Assembly: GCA_963731205.1 (NCBI GenBank)
Contig: CAVSUJ010000001.1
Span: 124,001-188,000 of the forward strand
From: DATAZK01 sp963731205
GTDB taxonomy: Bacteria; Actinomycetota; Actinomycetes; Frankiales; Frankiaceae
Direction of reading: 5' to 3'
DNA length: 64,000 nt
The notes under the pieces are model-generated. The model saw nothing but the letters and a program-made list of their open reading frames with translations, ran no database searches and was not told where the DNA came from. Numbering within the stretch: the stretch's first letter is position 1; every line of letters begins with the position of its first letter. Made by a program: the position numbers and the translations under genes. Shown piece by piece: positions 52,101-60,221 of this stretch.

Positions 52101-52114
52101 GGGCCTTTGGCCCT
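52101..52114. promoter_or_regulatory. DevR-box-like palindrome between PPOX pair and USP
   Basis: GGGCCTTTGGCCCT contains the perfect inverted repeat GGGCC-TTT-GGCCC and matches the DosR core at 10 of 14 positions. 37 bases upstream of the PPOX start, 104 from the divergent USP start. Confidence 0.4.
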
Positions 52115-52217
52115 TCGGGCAGCGACATAGCTCCCGAAAACGGCTCAGGCGGCGCGGCTAGCATGACGTTCCGGTGACTGCCCCACGGGATGGTCACCCG
52201 GTGCCCTGGGAGGCGTG

Positions 52218-52748
52218 ATGGCGGCCGGACGCGAGGGCGAGCAGCACGGCCGGATACTGCGCCGGGTCAGCACAGCCATGGCCGGGGAGGGTGCCGACGG
52301 GGCCACCCAGCTCCTGGTCGGCCACGACGTGCAGCCGGCGAGCCGGGCAGCGGTCCGCTTCACCGCCGAGCTGGCGGCGCGTCTCGGGGCGTATCTGCAT
52401 GTGGTCCACGTGGTCGACCTGGCGGACACCCCGATCGATGCCGACTCGGCCGAGTGGGACGAGAAGTCCCGAAAAGCCCTGCAACTACTGCACGAAGACG
52501 CGCGCTCGCTGCTCGACGGGCTCGACATCGGCTGGACCTACCACGCGTGCCACGGCGATCCGGCCGAGCTCCTGGCCCGCGTCGCCGAGGAGCACGGGGT
52601 GCTGTTGGTGGCCGTCGGAGCGACCGGACGCAACCTCACGCGCCGGCTGATGGAAGGCGGTTCGGTCTCCCGGCGGCTGCTGCGCCGCCACACGCTGCCG
52701 GTACTCGTCGTCCCCGAACCGCCGGCCGAGGGCCCGCCAAAAGACTAG
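52218..52748 (+). CDS. universal stress protein
   Basis: About 176 residues (ATG 52218, GTG 52215 also possible; GGGAGG ahead). QLLVGHDVQPASRAAVRFTA ELA opens a Usp fold whose first strand lacks the usual VDGS. The loop GATGRNLTRRLMEGGSVSRR approximates the ATP motif. A basic leader precedes the domain. It is the most divergent of the five USP genes here. Its stop overlaps the convergent dehydrogenase stop by 4 bases. Confidence 0.8.
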   Translation: MAAGREGEQHGRILRRVSTAMAGEGADGATQLLVGHDVQPASRAAVRFTAELAARLGAYLHVVHVVDLADTPIDADSAEWDEKSRKALQLLHEDARSLLDGLDIGWTYHACHGDPAELLARVAEEHGVLLVAVGATGRNLTRRLMEGGSVSRRLLRRHTLPVLVVPEPPAEGPPKD

Positions 52749-53695
52749 AACTCGAGCACCAGGCGTCCACGGGTACCGCCCGCCTCGAGACGGCGGTGGG
52801 CTTCGCTCGCGTTCTCGGCGGGGTACGTGGCAGCGACGCGAAGGGTGAGCTCTCCGTCCTCGACCTGTTGGCGGAGCCGGTCGAGCTTCTCCCACGCCGT
52901 GAGGTAGTCGCGCACCCAGATGTCGTGGACCGTGATACCGCGTCCGGGGTCGCCCTGCTGCCCGCGGACGACCGCGATGGCGCCCCCGTCGCGCACGGCA
53001 CTGAAGGTGGTGTCGCCGGTGATGGCGCCGTCAGCGAGCGCGTCGACCCCGTCGGGATGGAGCTCGCGGACCCGTCCGGCGAAGCCTGCGCCGCGCTCCA
53101 GGACGACGTCGGCGCCGAGCTCCTCGACCAGCTTGCGGTCCGCCTCCGAAGCGTCGGCGATCACCCGGAGGCCGTCAGCCTTCGCGAGCTGGACGACGTA
53201 GCCGCCGTAACAACCGGCCGCCCCGGTGACCGCGAGGGTCTGGCCGGGGGAGAGCGCGAGCCGGTCGAGGCTGAGGCGGGCGGTGAGAGCGTTCATCGGC
53301 AACGTCGATGCTTCGACGTGGCTCGTGCCGGCCGGGGCATGGGTGACCGAGCCGGCGGGAAGCACGACCGAGCTGGCATAGGCGCCATGCGAGCCTGACG
53401 GCTGCACGATGGCCATCACCCGATCGCCTACAGCCACCTGTGTGACGCCCTCACCGACCTCGTCGATCACGCCCGCGGCGTCCATCCCGGGAATGTAGGG
53501 AGGTGGCCCCTTCTTCGCCTGCGTCGTCGCGAAAGCGCCGTTGCGCTGGTAGGTGTCGGTCGGGTTGACCGTTGCCGCGTGCACCCGCAGGCGCACCTGG
53601 CCGGGCCCGGCATGCACCTCCGGGAGCTCGACGATCTCCAAGGCCTCCGGACCACCGTGCCTGACCACTCCCACTGCGCGCATGGGTTCAGCCAA
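52745..53695 (-). CDS. NADPH:quinone reductase-like zinc-independent MDR dehydrogenase
   Basis: 316 residues. MRAVGVVRHGGPEALEIVEL and GQVRLRVHAATVNPTDTYQR are the GroES-like N-terminal part of quinone oxidoreductases. PYIPGMDAAGVIDEVGEGVT follows, then GQTLAVTGAAGCYGGYVVQL (NADP Rossmann, AxGxxG type). No zinc-binding Cys/His set is present. It ends RLEAGGTRGRLVLEF. Reduces quinones or enones with NADPH. Monocistronic, in a dormancy-island position consistent with redox defence. Confidence 0.85.
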   Translation of the reverse strand: MAEPMRAVGVVRHGGPEALEIVELPEVHAGPGQVRLRVHAATVNPTDTYQRNGAFATTQAKKGPPPYIPGMDAAGVIDEVGEGVTQVAVGDRVMAIVQPSGSHGAYASSVVLPAGSVTHAPAGTSHVEASTLPMNALTARLSLDRLALSPGQTLAVTGAAGCYGGYVVQLAKADGLRVIADASEADRKLVEELGADVVLERGAGFAGRVRELHPDGVDALADGAITGDTTFSAVRDGGAIAVVRGQQGDPGRGITVHDIWVRDYLTAWEKLDRLRQQVEDGELTLRVAATYPAENASEAHRRLEAGGTRGRLVLEF

Positions 53696-53762
53696 TCACC
53701 GGAGAGAAATCGCGGTACACGTGGCCCACCGCGTAGAACGGCGTCGGCGTCCACTGCCGACG

Positions 53763-54509
53763 CTATCCGCTGGGGCCGAACCGTTCGATGCGCACGCTCT
53801 GTGCCGGCACACCCTCGCTCAGCAGCAGCATGCTGGCCGCCTCGGCGAAGGAGTTGGAACCGCAGATGTAGCACGTCGCATCAGGGGTGACGAGTGGGCG
53901 CAGTTCCGCGGCTGCCAACCTCCCCCTGGATCGCCCGGCAGCCGTGTCCTCGCGGGTGAGGACGATCAGGGCGCCGGCCGCTTCGAGCTCGTCGGCGTAG
54001 GGCAGGTCTGCTCGTGTACGCGCCGAAACCACCAGCTGCAGCAGGCTTTCCTGGCCCACGTGGACGGCATGGCGGAGCATGGACATCAGCGGTACGACGC
54101 CGGATCCGCCGGCCAGCCCGAGCGCCGGCCCATCCGCATCCCAGACGAACCAGCCACCGATGGGCCCCCGGATGTCCAGCTCGTCACCGGGCTGGACGAC
54201 GTCGGCGAGGAAGGTCGAGACCTCACCGTCCTCGAGCCGCTCGATGTAGAACTCCAGAAGCGGATCGGACGCCGGCGACGCCAGCGAGTACGAGCGCTGG
54301 GCGACGTACCCGTCCTCGGCCGTCAGCCGGATCGTGTAGTGCTGGCCGGGAAGGTGATCGACCCGGTCAGGTACCTCGAGGCGCAGGATGACGGCGTGCG
54401 CGCTGGGGTGGCTGACCTCGCGCACCGTGGCCCGCCGCATGCCACCGGCCGGGGCCCGCAGGCCCGGCCCCGGCTGCTGGATCTGCGGCCGGGTCGTCGG
54501 TTCAGTCAC
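53763..54509 (-). CDS. FAD-binding ferredoxin-reductase-type electron transfer protein
   Basis: 248 residues from GTG 54509, overlapping the stop of the molybdoenzyme gene by 8 bases. The FAD domain has PGQHYTIRLTAEDGYVAQRS YSLAS (R-x-Y-S-x-A flavin motif) and the NAD domain has LGLAGGSGVVPLMSMLRHAV and ATCYICGSNSFAEAASMLLL. No 2Fe-2S domain is attached. Likely passes electrons from NAD(P)H to, or accepts them from, the adjacent molybdopterin enzyme in the cytoplasm. Confidence 0.85.
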   Translation of the reverse strand: MTEPTTRPQIQQPGPGLRAPAGGMRRATVREVSHPSAHAVILRLEVPDRVDHLPGQHYTIRLTAEDGYVAQRSYSLASPASDPLLEFYIERLEDGEVSTFLADVVQPGDELDIRGPIGGWFVWDADGPALGLAGGSGVVPLMSMLRHAVHVGQESLLQLVVSARTRADLPYADELEAAGALIVLTREDTAAGRSRGRLAAAELRPLVTPDATCYICGSNSFAEAASMLLLSEGVPAQSVRIERFGPSG

Positions 54510-55113
54510 CCTGATACCGCTGCTCGCGCCAGGGGTCGCCGAGGTCGTGATAGCCGTTGCGCTCCCAGAAACCCTGCTGGTCATGGTCGAGCAGGGTCAG
54601 TTGGGTGACCCACTTGGCGCTCTTCCAGAAGTACAGGTGGGGGACCAGCAAGCGGACCGGGCCGCCGTGATCAGTCGGCAGCGGCTTGCCCTCGTGCGTC
54701 CAGACGATCCAGGCCTGCCCGCCGCGGATGTGCTCGAGCGGCAGGTTCGTGGTGTACCCCGTGGTGGACGTGGCGAGCACGTGTGTGGCCTGTGCAAGCG
54801 GCTGCACGGCGTCAAGGAGCAGGTCGACGCTGACCCCGCCGAAGCTGGTGTCGAACTTCGACCAGGTCGTGACGCAATGGATGTCGCCGCGGTACTCCGA
54901 CTGCGGCAGCGCATGCATGTCCTGCCAGGTCCAGGTGTGGGGATTGGCGACGAGCCCGTCGACGGTCATCGTCCAGGCTTCCGGGACCAGGTGGGGGGTG
55001 ACTTCTGCGGTCAGTACCGGGAAGTCGTTGCCGACGTCGTACTGGCCCGGTGGGAGCCGCGGGTCGCGTTCTGCGTGCCGGCGGCCGAGGAATCCGCGCG
55101 TGGGTCCGCTCAT
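54502..55113 (-). CDS. molybdopterin-dependent oxidoreductase (sulfite oxidase/YedY family)
   Basis: 203 residues from ATG 55113. VLTAEVTPHLVPEAWTMTVD GLV, then EYRGDIHCVTTWSKFDTSFG gives the single molybdenum-ligating Cys80, and GGQAWIVWTHEGKPLPTDHG GPVRLLVPHLYFWKSAKWV is the Moco pocket of the family. No Tat signal, so it is cytoplasmic, unlike MsrP/YedY. No heme domain. Paired with a flavin reductase; substrate (sulfite, methionine sulfoxide or another S/N-oxide) unknown. Confidence 0.88.
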   Translation of the reverse strand: MSGPTRGFLGRRHAERDPRLPPGQYDVGNDFPVLTAEVTPHLVPEAWTMTVDGLVANPHTWTWQDMHALPQSEYRGDIHCVTTWSKFDTSFGGVSVDLLLDAVQPLAQATHVLATSTTGYTTNLPLEHIRGGQAWIVWTHEGKPLPTDHGGPVRLLVPHLYFWKSAKWVTQLTLLDHDQQGFWERNGYHDLGDPWREQRYQGD

Positions 55114-55178
55114 CACCCGATCGTGACACGCCTTGCCGAGCCCGCACAGGCCCCGTCGCCAGAGTTGACAGCCGGCCG

Positions 55179-57314
55179 TCAGCGGGCGGCCAGGCCGGCC
55201 AGCAGGTTGCGGAACCACGAAGGGGAAAGCGTCGGGGCGTCGGGGACCTTGGCGCGGTCGTCCCAGCTGCGCAGCAGCACCGCCTGGGGCCACCACGGAT
55301 GCGCGCGCCAGGTTGCCGCCTCGGCGGGCGAGGCGGGGCCGTCCTGCGCCCGCAGGGAGCGCCGGCTGGCCTCCGAAAGGCTCTGCAGGTAGTCCGGCTG
55401 CGTCGCCACGAGGTAACGCTTGGCAGCCACGTGGTGGGCGATGAGCCGGGCGACCTCGTCGCCGAGCAGCGGCAGCAGGTACGCGGCGGCCGCCCGCTCG
55501 TGGCTGCGACGCGGGGCGGCCGCCTGTACCCACGGCGTGTATCCGATGTCGTGCAGCAGCGCGGCGGCGACGAGGGCATCACACGCCCCGGCGCCCACCG
55601 CGAGCGTCGCACATTGCAGGGCATGAGCCCGCTGGCTGACCGGCTCGCCCCCGTACGGCAGGTCCTCCATGCCGTCGACGAGTGCGAGCAGTCCGTCGGC
55701 GACGTCGAGAGCCGCGGCGGACGGCACCTCGGCTCCGGCTGCCGGTCGGGTGGCCTTCCCCGGGATCGTCAGGATGACGTTGCGGTCCTCCGGCCGCCCG
55801 GCGCCCGATTCGCACTCGGCGACGATCGCGTCACGGGTCTGCCAGTCGTTGGCGGCCAGCTCCCGTGAAAGCGCGGCCAGCGTGAGCGGATCGTCGCCTC
55901 CCTCCGCAGGCTCGGCCGCGGCGGCGCTGTCGAAGATCGTGGACGCGATCGTGACGGTGCCGTCGGGCGCCTCCAGCAGCTCGACGACGCGGGACTGCTG
56001 CGGCCAGTCGATGTGGCTTGCCGTCGTGATCTGCCAGAAACCGACCTCGCCGTCAGGACGGCAGACGGGGGTGACCTGATGGCGGTGCGTATGACCGTTC
56101 ACCCACAGCACGACGCACGGGTGCGCGACGAGCAGCTCGCGTAACTCGTCCCCGAGAACCCGGCGCTGACCGTCCGGGGCGCGGTCGTTGACCATCGTCT
56201 CCAGCGGGTGGTGACTGAACAGCACCACGAGGCGGTCGGCCGCGGCCGACAGCTGGAAGTGCAACCACGACAGCTGGGCCGGGTCGAGAGAACCCTGCCA
56301 GCCGCCGTGCGGATCGACGGTGTCCAGGACGATGACGCGTACCCGATCGCCGACGTCGTAGGCGTAATAGCAGATGCCGGCGACGAGGTTCTCGTGGCTG
56401 TAGCCGTGACCGGGCGGTCCTGTCCCGGAGTCCAGATGTGCCGACAGATGCTGGGCTTTGTCCACCAGCCGGCGCTCGGGATCGGGCGTGACGATCACCG
56501 CCGGCCCGCCGATCAGTTCGGCCAGGGCACTCGCGTCGGTGTTCTCGAGTCTCTCGAGAACCTCCGATGCGGCAAGGGATTCGGGGGGTGTGATCAGCTT
56601 GTGGTGCCCGGTGGCGACCTGTTCGAGATCGGGGCTCGCCGGGATCGTGCCCTGCAGCTGGTTGTCGTGGTTGCCGTAGACCGACAGCCACGGCACCCGA
56701 AACCCGCTCGCCAGGAAAGGCTTGCGGGCGGCTTCCAGCACGTGCGGCAGGGTGGGAAAACCATAGGAGGTACGGGGTAGATCGGCGATCTCGCCCCGCG
56801 GGTGCCAGTACCGCGGGTCTGCGCTGGCGGCGACCCCCTCGTACCGATCGAGGCGGCCCGAGTCGGGCGTGACCAGCTGGCCGTCGAGCAGGCCGAGGAA
56901 GCTTCTCAGTTCGTTGTGCTGAGCGTTGTCGGTCAGGTCGCCGGTGATGACCGCGAAGTCGACAGGCGCACCGCTCACCGGTCCCAGCGTGATGGCATTG
57001 GCCGCTTGGACCATCGCTTCGACGACGTGATGGGTGAACAGTTCCTGTGGCCTGTAGGTGCCGACCGTGCGCGTCTCTGCGGGTGGCATGAGGTCGGGAT
57101 CGGCGTATCGGTCGAGCAATTCGACGCGGGCGGGCGATTGCGAATCCATCACATGGGTGTCGGAGAGCTGGATGAACACCAGCACCGGCCGGCTTCCCGG
57201 CGCGATCGCCCGGCCCGCCTGACGCTGATGCGGTTCGCCGGGGAATTCCTGCAGCCGCCGGTAGCCGCCCGGACCCTCCGGCCCCGGCAGCAGCCGTCTG
57301 TCGGCGGTCGTCAC
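55179..57314 (-). CDS. fusion of TIGR03767-type metallophosphoesterase and PhnZ-like HD oxygenase domain
   Basis: 711 residues, GTG 57314 overlapping the ATPase stop (GTGA). Residues about 45-480 form a calcineurin-like phosphoesterase: FIQLSDTHVMDSQSP (Asp52, His54), VITGDLTDN, VYGNHDNQ, LFSHHPLE and WVNGHTHRHQ, all five metal motifs. Residues about 540-711 form an HD domain: YGGEPVSQRAHALQCATLA (Tyr554, Glu557, His564), ALLHDIGYTPW (His588-Asp589), RRSHERAAA, AHHVAAKRYLVATQPDYLQS LSEASRRSL. These match PhnZ, the diiron oxygenase that cleaves hydroxy-aminoethylphosphonate, including its Tyr-x-x-Glu pair. Last gene of the phosphonate operon. Confidence 0.85.
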   Translation of the reverse strand: MTTADRRLLPGPEGPGGYRRLQEFPGEPHQRQAGRAIAPGSRPVLVFIQLSDTHVMDSQSPARVELLDRYADPDLMPPAETRTVGTYRPQELFTHHVVEAMVQAANAITLGPVSGAPVDFAVITGDLTDNAQHNELRSFLGLLDGQLVTPDSGRLDRYEGVAASADPRYWHPRGEIADLPRTSYGFPTLPHVLEAARKPFLASGFRVPWLSVYGNHDNQLQGTIPASPDLEQVATGHHKLITPPESLAASEVLERLENTDASALAELIGGPAVIVTPDPERRLVDKAQHLSAHLDSGTGPPGHGYSHENLVAGICYYAYDVGDRVRVIVLDTVDPHGGWQGSLDPAQLSWLHFQLSAAADRLVVLFSHHPLETMVNDRAPDGQRRVLGDELRELLVAHPCVVLWVNGHTHRHQVTPVCRPDGEVGFWQITTASHIDWPQQSRVVELLEAPDGTVTIASTIFDSAAAAEPAEGGDDPLTLAALSRELAANDWQTRDAIVAECESGAGRPEDRNVILTIPGKATRPAAGAEVPSAAALDVADGLLALVDGMEDLPYGGEPVSQRAHALQCATLAVGAGACDALVAAALLHDIGYTPWVQAAAPRRSHERAAAAYLLPLLGDEVARLIAHHVAAKRYLVATQPDYLQSLSEASRRSLRAQDGPASPAEAATWRAHPWWPQAVLLRSWDDRAKVPDAPTLSPSWFRNLLAGLAAR

Positions 57315-58450
57315 GTCGCGTCCGTGACCAGAACCGAGTCTGCCGTCACTGTCACCTCGACCGGGTCGCCGAGCTGAAGCGATCCGGCAGACACACTCGG
57401 GACGTCGACGCGCACGCTGACGTCCTCGGACAGCATCACCAGGACCCGGGTGACCGATCCGAGGAACGTCTTGCCGGAGACGATGCCGCCGCCCCCGCGG
57501 GCCGGCGCCAGCGAGAGACCTTCCGGACGTATCAGGGCGGTGACCCGATCGCCGGTCACGCGACCGCCGCGGTCGCACACGCTCACGGCGCGTTCGAGTA
57601 CGCGCGCGCCGTCGGTGGTCAGCACTGCGGGGAGATGGTTCATGATGCCGACGAACTCGGCCACGAAAGCCGTTGCCGGCTGGGCGTAGAGCTCGTCCGG
57701 TGGGGCGATCTGTTCGAGCCGGCCCTGTCGCATGACGCCGACGCGGTCGGCCATCGACAGCGCCTCTTCCTGGTCATGGGTGACGAACAGGGTCGTCGTG
57801 CCGAGGCGCACTTGCACCGAGCGGATCAGGTCGCGCAGCTGCAGGCGGACCTTCGCGTCCAGGGCTGAAAGGGGCTCATCCAGCAGGAGAACGCGTGGCT
57901 CGATGGCAAGAGCCCGGGCGAGCGCCACGCGCTGCTGCTGGCCGCCGGAGAGCTGGTGCGGGAACTGGGATGCCTGCGGGGCGAGGCCGACGATGTCGAG
58001 CAGTTCATCGGCGGTCCTGCGACGCGCGGCGGCGCCCTGGCGCCGCACGCGCAGGCCGAAGGCGACGTTGTCGCGTGCCGTCATGGTGGGAAAGAGGCTG
58101 TAGCTCTGGAAGACCATGCCCATACCGCGGCGCTGAGCGGCCAGCCGCGAGAGATTCTCACCGTCGACGAAAACCTCGCCGGAATCGGGCCTTTCGAAGC
58201 CGGCCAGCACTCGCAGTGCCGTGGTCTTGCCGCAGCCGGACGGTCCGAGCAGGGCGACGAGTTCGCCCGGCGCCATGGTCAGGGAGAGACCGTCGAGCGC
58301 GAGGGTCGTGCCGAAGCGTCGGTGCAGTTCCCTGAGCTCGACGAGCGCGCCGCCGGCCCTGGTGGTCGTGGCGGCGGGGATCGTGACCTCGGGGGCCGGC
58401 CGGCCGTTGGCCCGCACCTCGGAGGTGGTGCGTATGGGGTTGGCGGTCAT
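57311..58450 (-). CDS. ABC transporter ATPase, 2-aminoethylphosphonate type
   Basis: 379 residues from ATG 58450. Walker A LLGPSGCGKTTALRVLAGFE, Q loop GMVFQSYSLFPTMTARDNVA FG, signature HQLSGGQQQRVALARALAIE and Walker B LLLDEPLSALDAKVR. C-terminal TOBE-type regulatory domain (VTALIRPEGLSLAPARGGG). Energises uptake through the two permeases upstream. Coupled at both ends by 4-base overlaps (ATGA with the permease, GTGA with the fusion gene). Specificity is inferred from the operon. Confidence 0.9.
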   Translation of the reverse strand: MTANPIRTTSEVRANGRPAPEVTIPAATTTRAGGALVELRELHRRFGTTLALDGLSLTMAPGELVALLGPSGCGKTTALRVLAGFERPDSGEVFVDGENLSRLAAQRRGMGMVFQSYSLFPTMTARDNVAFGLRVRRQGAAARRRTADELLDIVGLAPQASQFPHQLSGGQQQRVALARALAIEPRVLLLDEPLSALDAKVRLQLRDLIRSVQVRLGTTTLFVTHDQEEALSMADRVGVMRQGRLEQIAPPDELYAQPATAFVAEFVGIMNHLPAVLTTDGARVLERAVSVCDRGGRVTGDRVTALIRPEGLSLAPARGGGGIVSGKTFLGSVTRVLVMLSEDVSVRVDVPSVSAGSLQLGDPVEVTVTADSVLVTDAT

Positions 58451-59319
58451 GCGGTTTCTCCCATGTCTGTGGGGTCCAGAGGCGTCTTGACCTTCCGTGC
58501 CCGGCGCACGTCCAGAGCAGAAAGCAATAGCAGGAAGGCCCACGTGAGGACGAGTGCCAGCAGGGAGACCGCCACCGACACGCGCGCGTCGTCCTGGTCG
58601 AACGCGACGACCCACACCGGGAACGTCTGGTACTGGTCGAGGCTCGCGAGCGTGAACTCGCCGAGTACCAGCGCCGCCGTCAGCACGGTCGCTGACATCA
58701 CGGCCGAGCGCATGTTGGGCAGCACCACACGCATCAGCGTGCTGATCCAGCCCGAGCCCAGCGAGCGCGCGGCGTCGACGAGCGTGCGCAGATCGATGGC
58801 CGCGAGGCCGGCGTCGAGCGAGCGGTAGGCGAAAGGGAGCGCCAGCACCACGTATTCGAGTGCCAGCAGGTAGGGAGTGGCCTTCAGGCGCATGGGGGCG
58901 ACCTGCAGCACGCCCACGATGAGCACGACCGGCGGAATCACGATGGGTAGCAGGCAGATCGCCTCGACGACCCGGCGCAGTTTGGGTAGGCGCAGGTGCA
59001 GATAGACGACCGTCGGGACGAGCAGCACCAGCGTGATCGCGACCGTCACGCCGGCGAGCTTGAGCGAGAGGGTCAGCGCATCCGTGAACCCGGGCTGGTG
59101 GGTGATGCCGCGGTAGGCGGCCGCGGTCGTGTGGCCATTGGCGGCGCGGATCGTGAACCGCACCGCAGCGTAGAGCGGCAGCAGGAAGTAGCCGGCGGCG
59201 AGCAGCAGCACGATCCAGCGCCAATACGCCGGCCGGGACTTCACACGCGTCCCCGTCGCCGGCTGCGGTCCCGGGGAGGACAGCGAGTGCGGGCTCACGT
59301 AGTCGGCTACCGCAGCCAT
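58447..59319 (-). CDS. ABC transporter permease (second)
   Basis: 290 residues from ATG 59319, overlapping the first permease by 13 bases. Six helices; the N-terminal helix is WIVLLLAAGYFLLPLYAAVR and the EAA-type cytoplasmic loop reads DAARSLGSGWISTLMRVVLP, as in PotC/PhnV-like importers. It pairs with the permease at 59307 to form the membrane channel. Confidence 0.88.
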   Translation of the reverse strand: MAAVADYVSPHSLSSPGPQPATGTRVKSRPAYWRWIVLLLAAGYFLLPLYAAVRFTIRAANGHTTAAAYRGITHQPGFTDALTLSLKLAGVTVAITLVLLVPTVVYLHLRLPKLRRVVEAICLLPIVIPPVVLIVGVLQVAPMRLKATPYLLALEYVVLALPFAYRSLDAGLAAIDLRTLVDAARSLGSGWISTLMRVVLPNMRSAVMSATVLTAALVLGEFTLASLDQYQTFPVWVVAFDQDDARVSVAVSLLALVLTWAFLLLLSALDVRRARKVKTPLDPTDMGETA

Positions 59320-60200
59320 CGCGAGGCCCTTCGCTGCAGCAGGACGTAGACCACCATCACGGCGCCGACGATCACGATCATCCCGAGCCCCAGGGCCTTG
59401 CCGACGTTCTCCTGGCCCGAGATCACGTTGCCGGACAGGAACGATCCGATCTGGATCGGGGTCAACGCGACGCTGCCGCTGGTGAGCGCCTGGGCCGTCG
59501 CGTATGCCGAGAAGCCGCTGCCGAACAGCAGGAGCACGGCGCCGAGCACCGACGGCGCGAGCACCGGTAGGCCGACCAGGCGCCAGTACGTCCACGAGCC
59601 GGCGCCGAGCCCGTGCGCGGCCTCGCGCCAGGCCGGACGCAAACCCTCCAGCGCGGGCGTGATCACCAGCACCATCAGGGGGATCTGGAAGTACATGTAG
59701 ACGATGGCGATGCCGCTGAACGTGTACAGGTTGAAGCCGTGCTCGTAGGGGTTGAGCCCGATGGCGTTGAGCCACTTCGTCGCGACGCCGGTGGTGCCCA
59801 GTGTCGCGATGAACAGGAAGGCAAGCGGCACCCCGCCGAAGTTGGCGAACACGCCCGAGGCCGTCGTGACGGCGCGGCGCAGGATCTTGCCGTGGGGAGC
59901 GGTGTGCACGGCATAGGCGATGACGAGCCCGAGGATGCCGGGCACCACCGAGGTCAGGATCGCCAGTTCCAGGCTGGTGACGAACCCGGTGCGGTACACA
60001 CCCTTCGCCGCGATGCTGAGGTTGTGGAGCGTCGCTCCGCCAGTGGGTGCCGAGAATGCTCCGATGGCGATCGCCAAGGTCGGCAATCCCAGGAAGAGCA
60101 AGGCGTAGACGGCGAAGGGCAGCAGCCCGACTGCCGGACGCAGGGCCGAAGCCACGCGTCCGGCAGCCGACTGCTTGCGGTCGATCGAGAGGGCGGTCAC
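59307..60200 (-). CDS. ABC transporter permease (first)
   Basis: 297 residues, GTG start. VGLLPFAVYALLFLGLPTLA IAIGAF is the first helix, and EAAHGLGAGSWTYWRLVGLP the EAA motif that docks the ATPase. PotB/PhnU-like importer subunit. It starts 21 bases after the binding-protein gene. Confidence 0.88.
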   Translation of the reverse strand: MTALSIDRKQSAAGRVASALRPAVGLLPFAVYALLFLGLPTLAIAIGAFSAPTGGATLHNLSIAAKGVYRTGFVTSLELAILTSVVPGILGLVIAYAVHTAPHGKILRRAVTTASGVFANFGGVPLAFLFIATLGTTGVATKWLNAIGLNPYEHGFNLYTFSGIAIVYMYFQIPLMVLVITPALEGLRPAWREAAHGLGAGSWTYWRLVGLPVLAPSVLGAVLLLFGSGFSAYATAQALTSGSVALTPIQIGSFLSGNVISGQENVGKALGLGMIVIVGAVMVVYVLLQRRASRWLR

Positions 60201-60221
60201 GGCTGATCGAAGGTCAGGCCG

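Noticed and set aside
52745..52748. Terminator between the USP and dehydrogenase genes
   Set aside because: The stop codons overlap and no hairpin is present in either direction.
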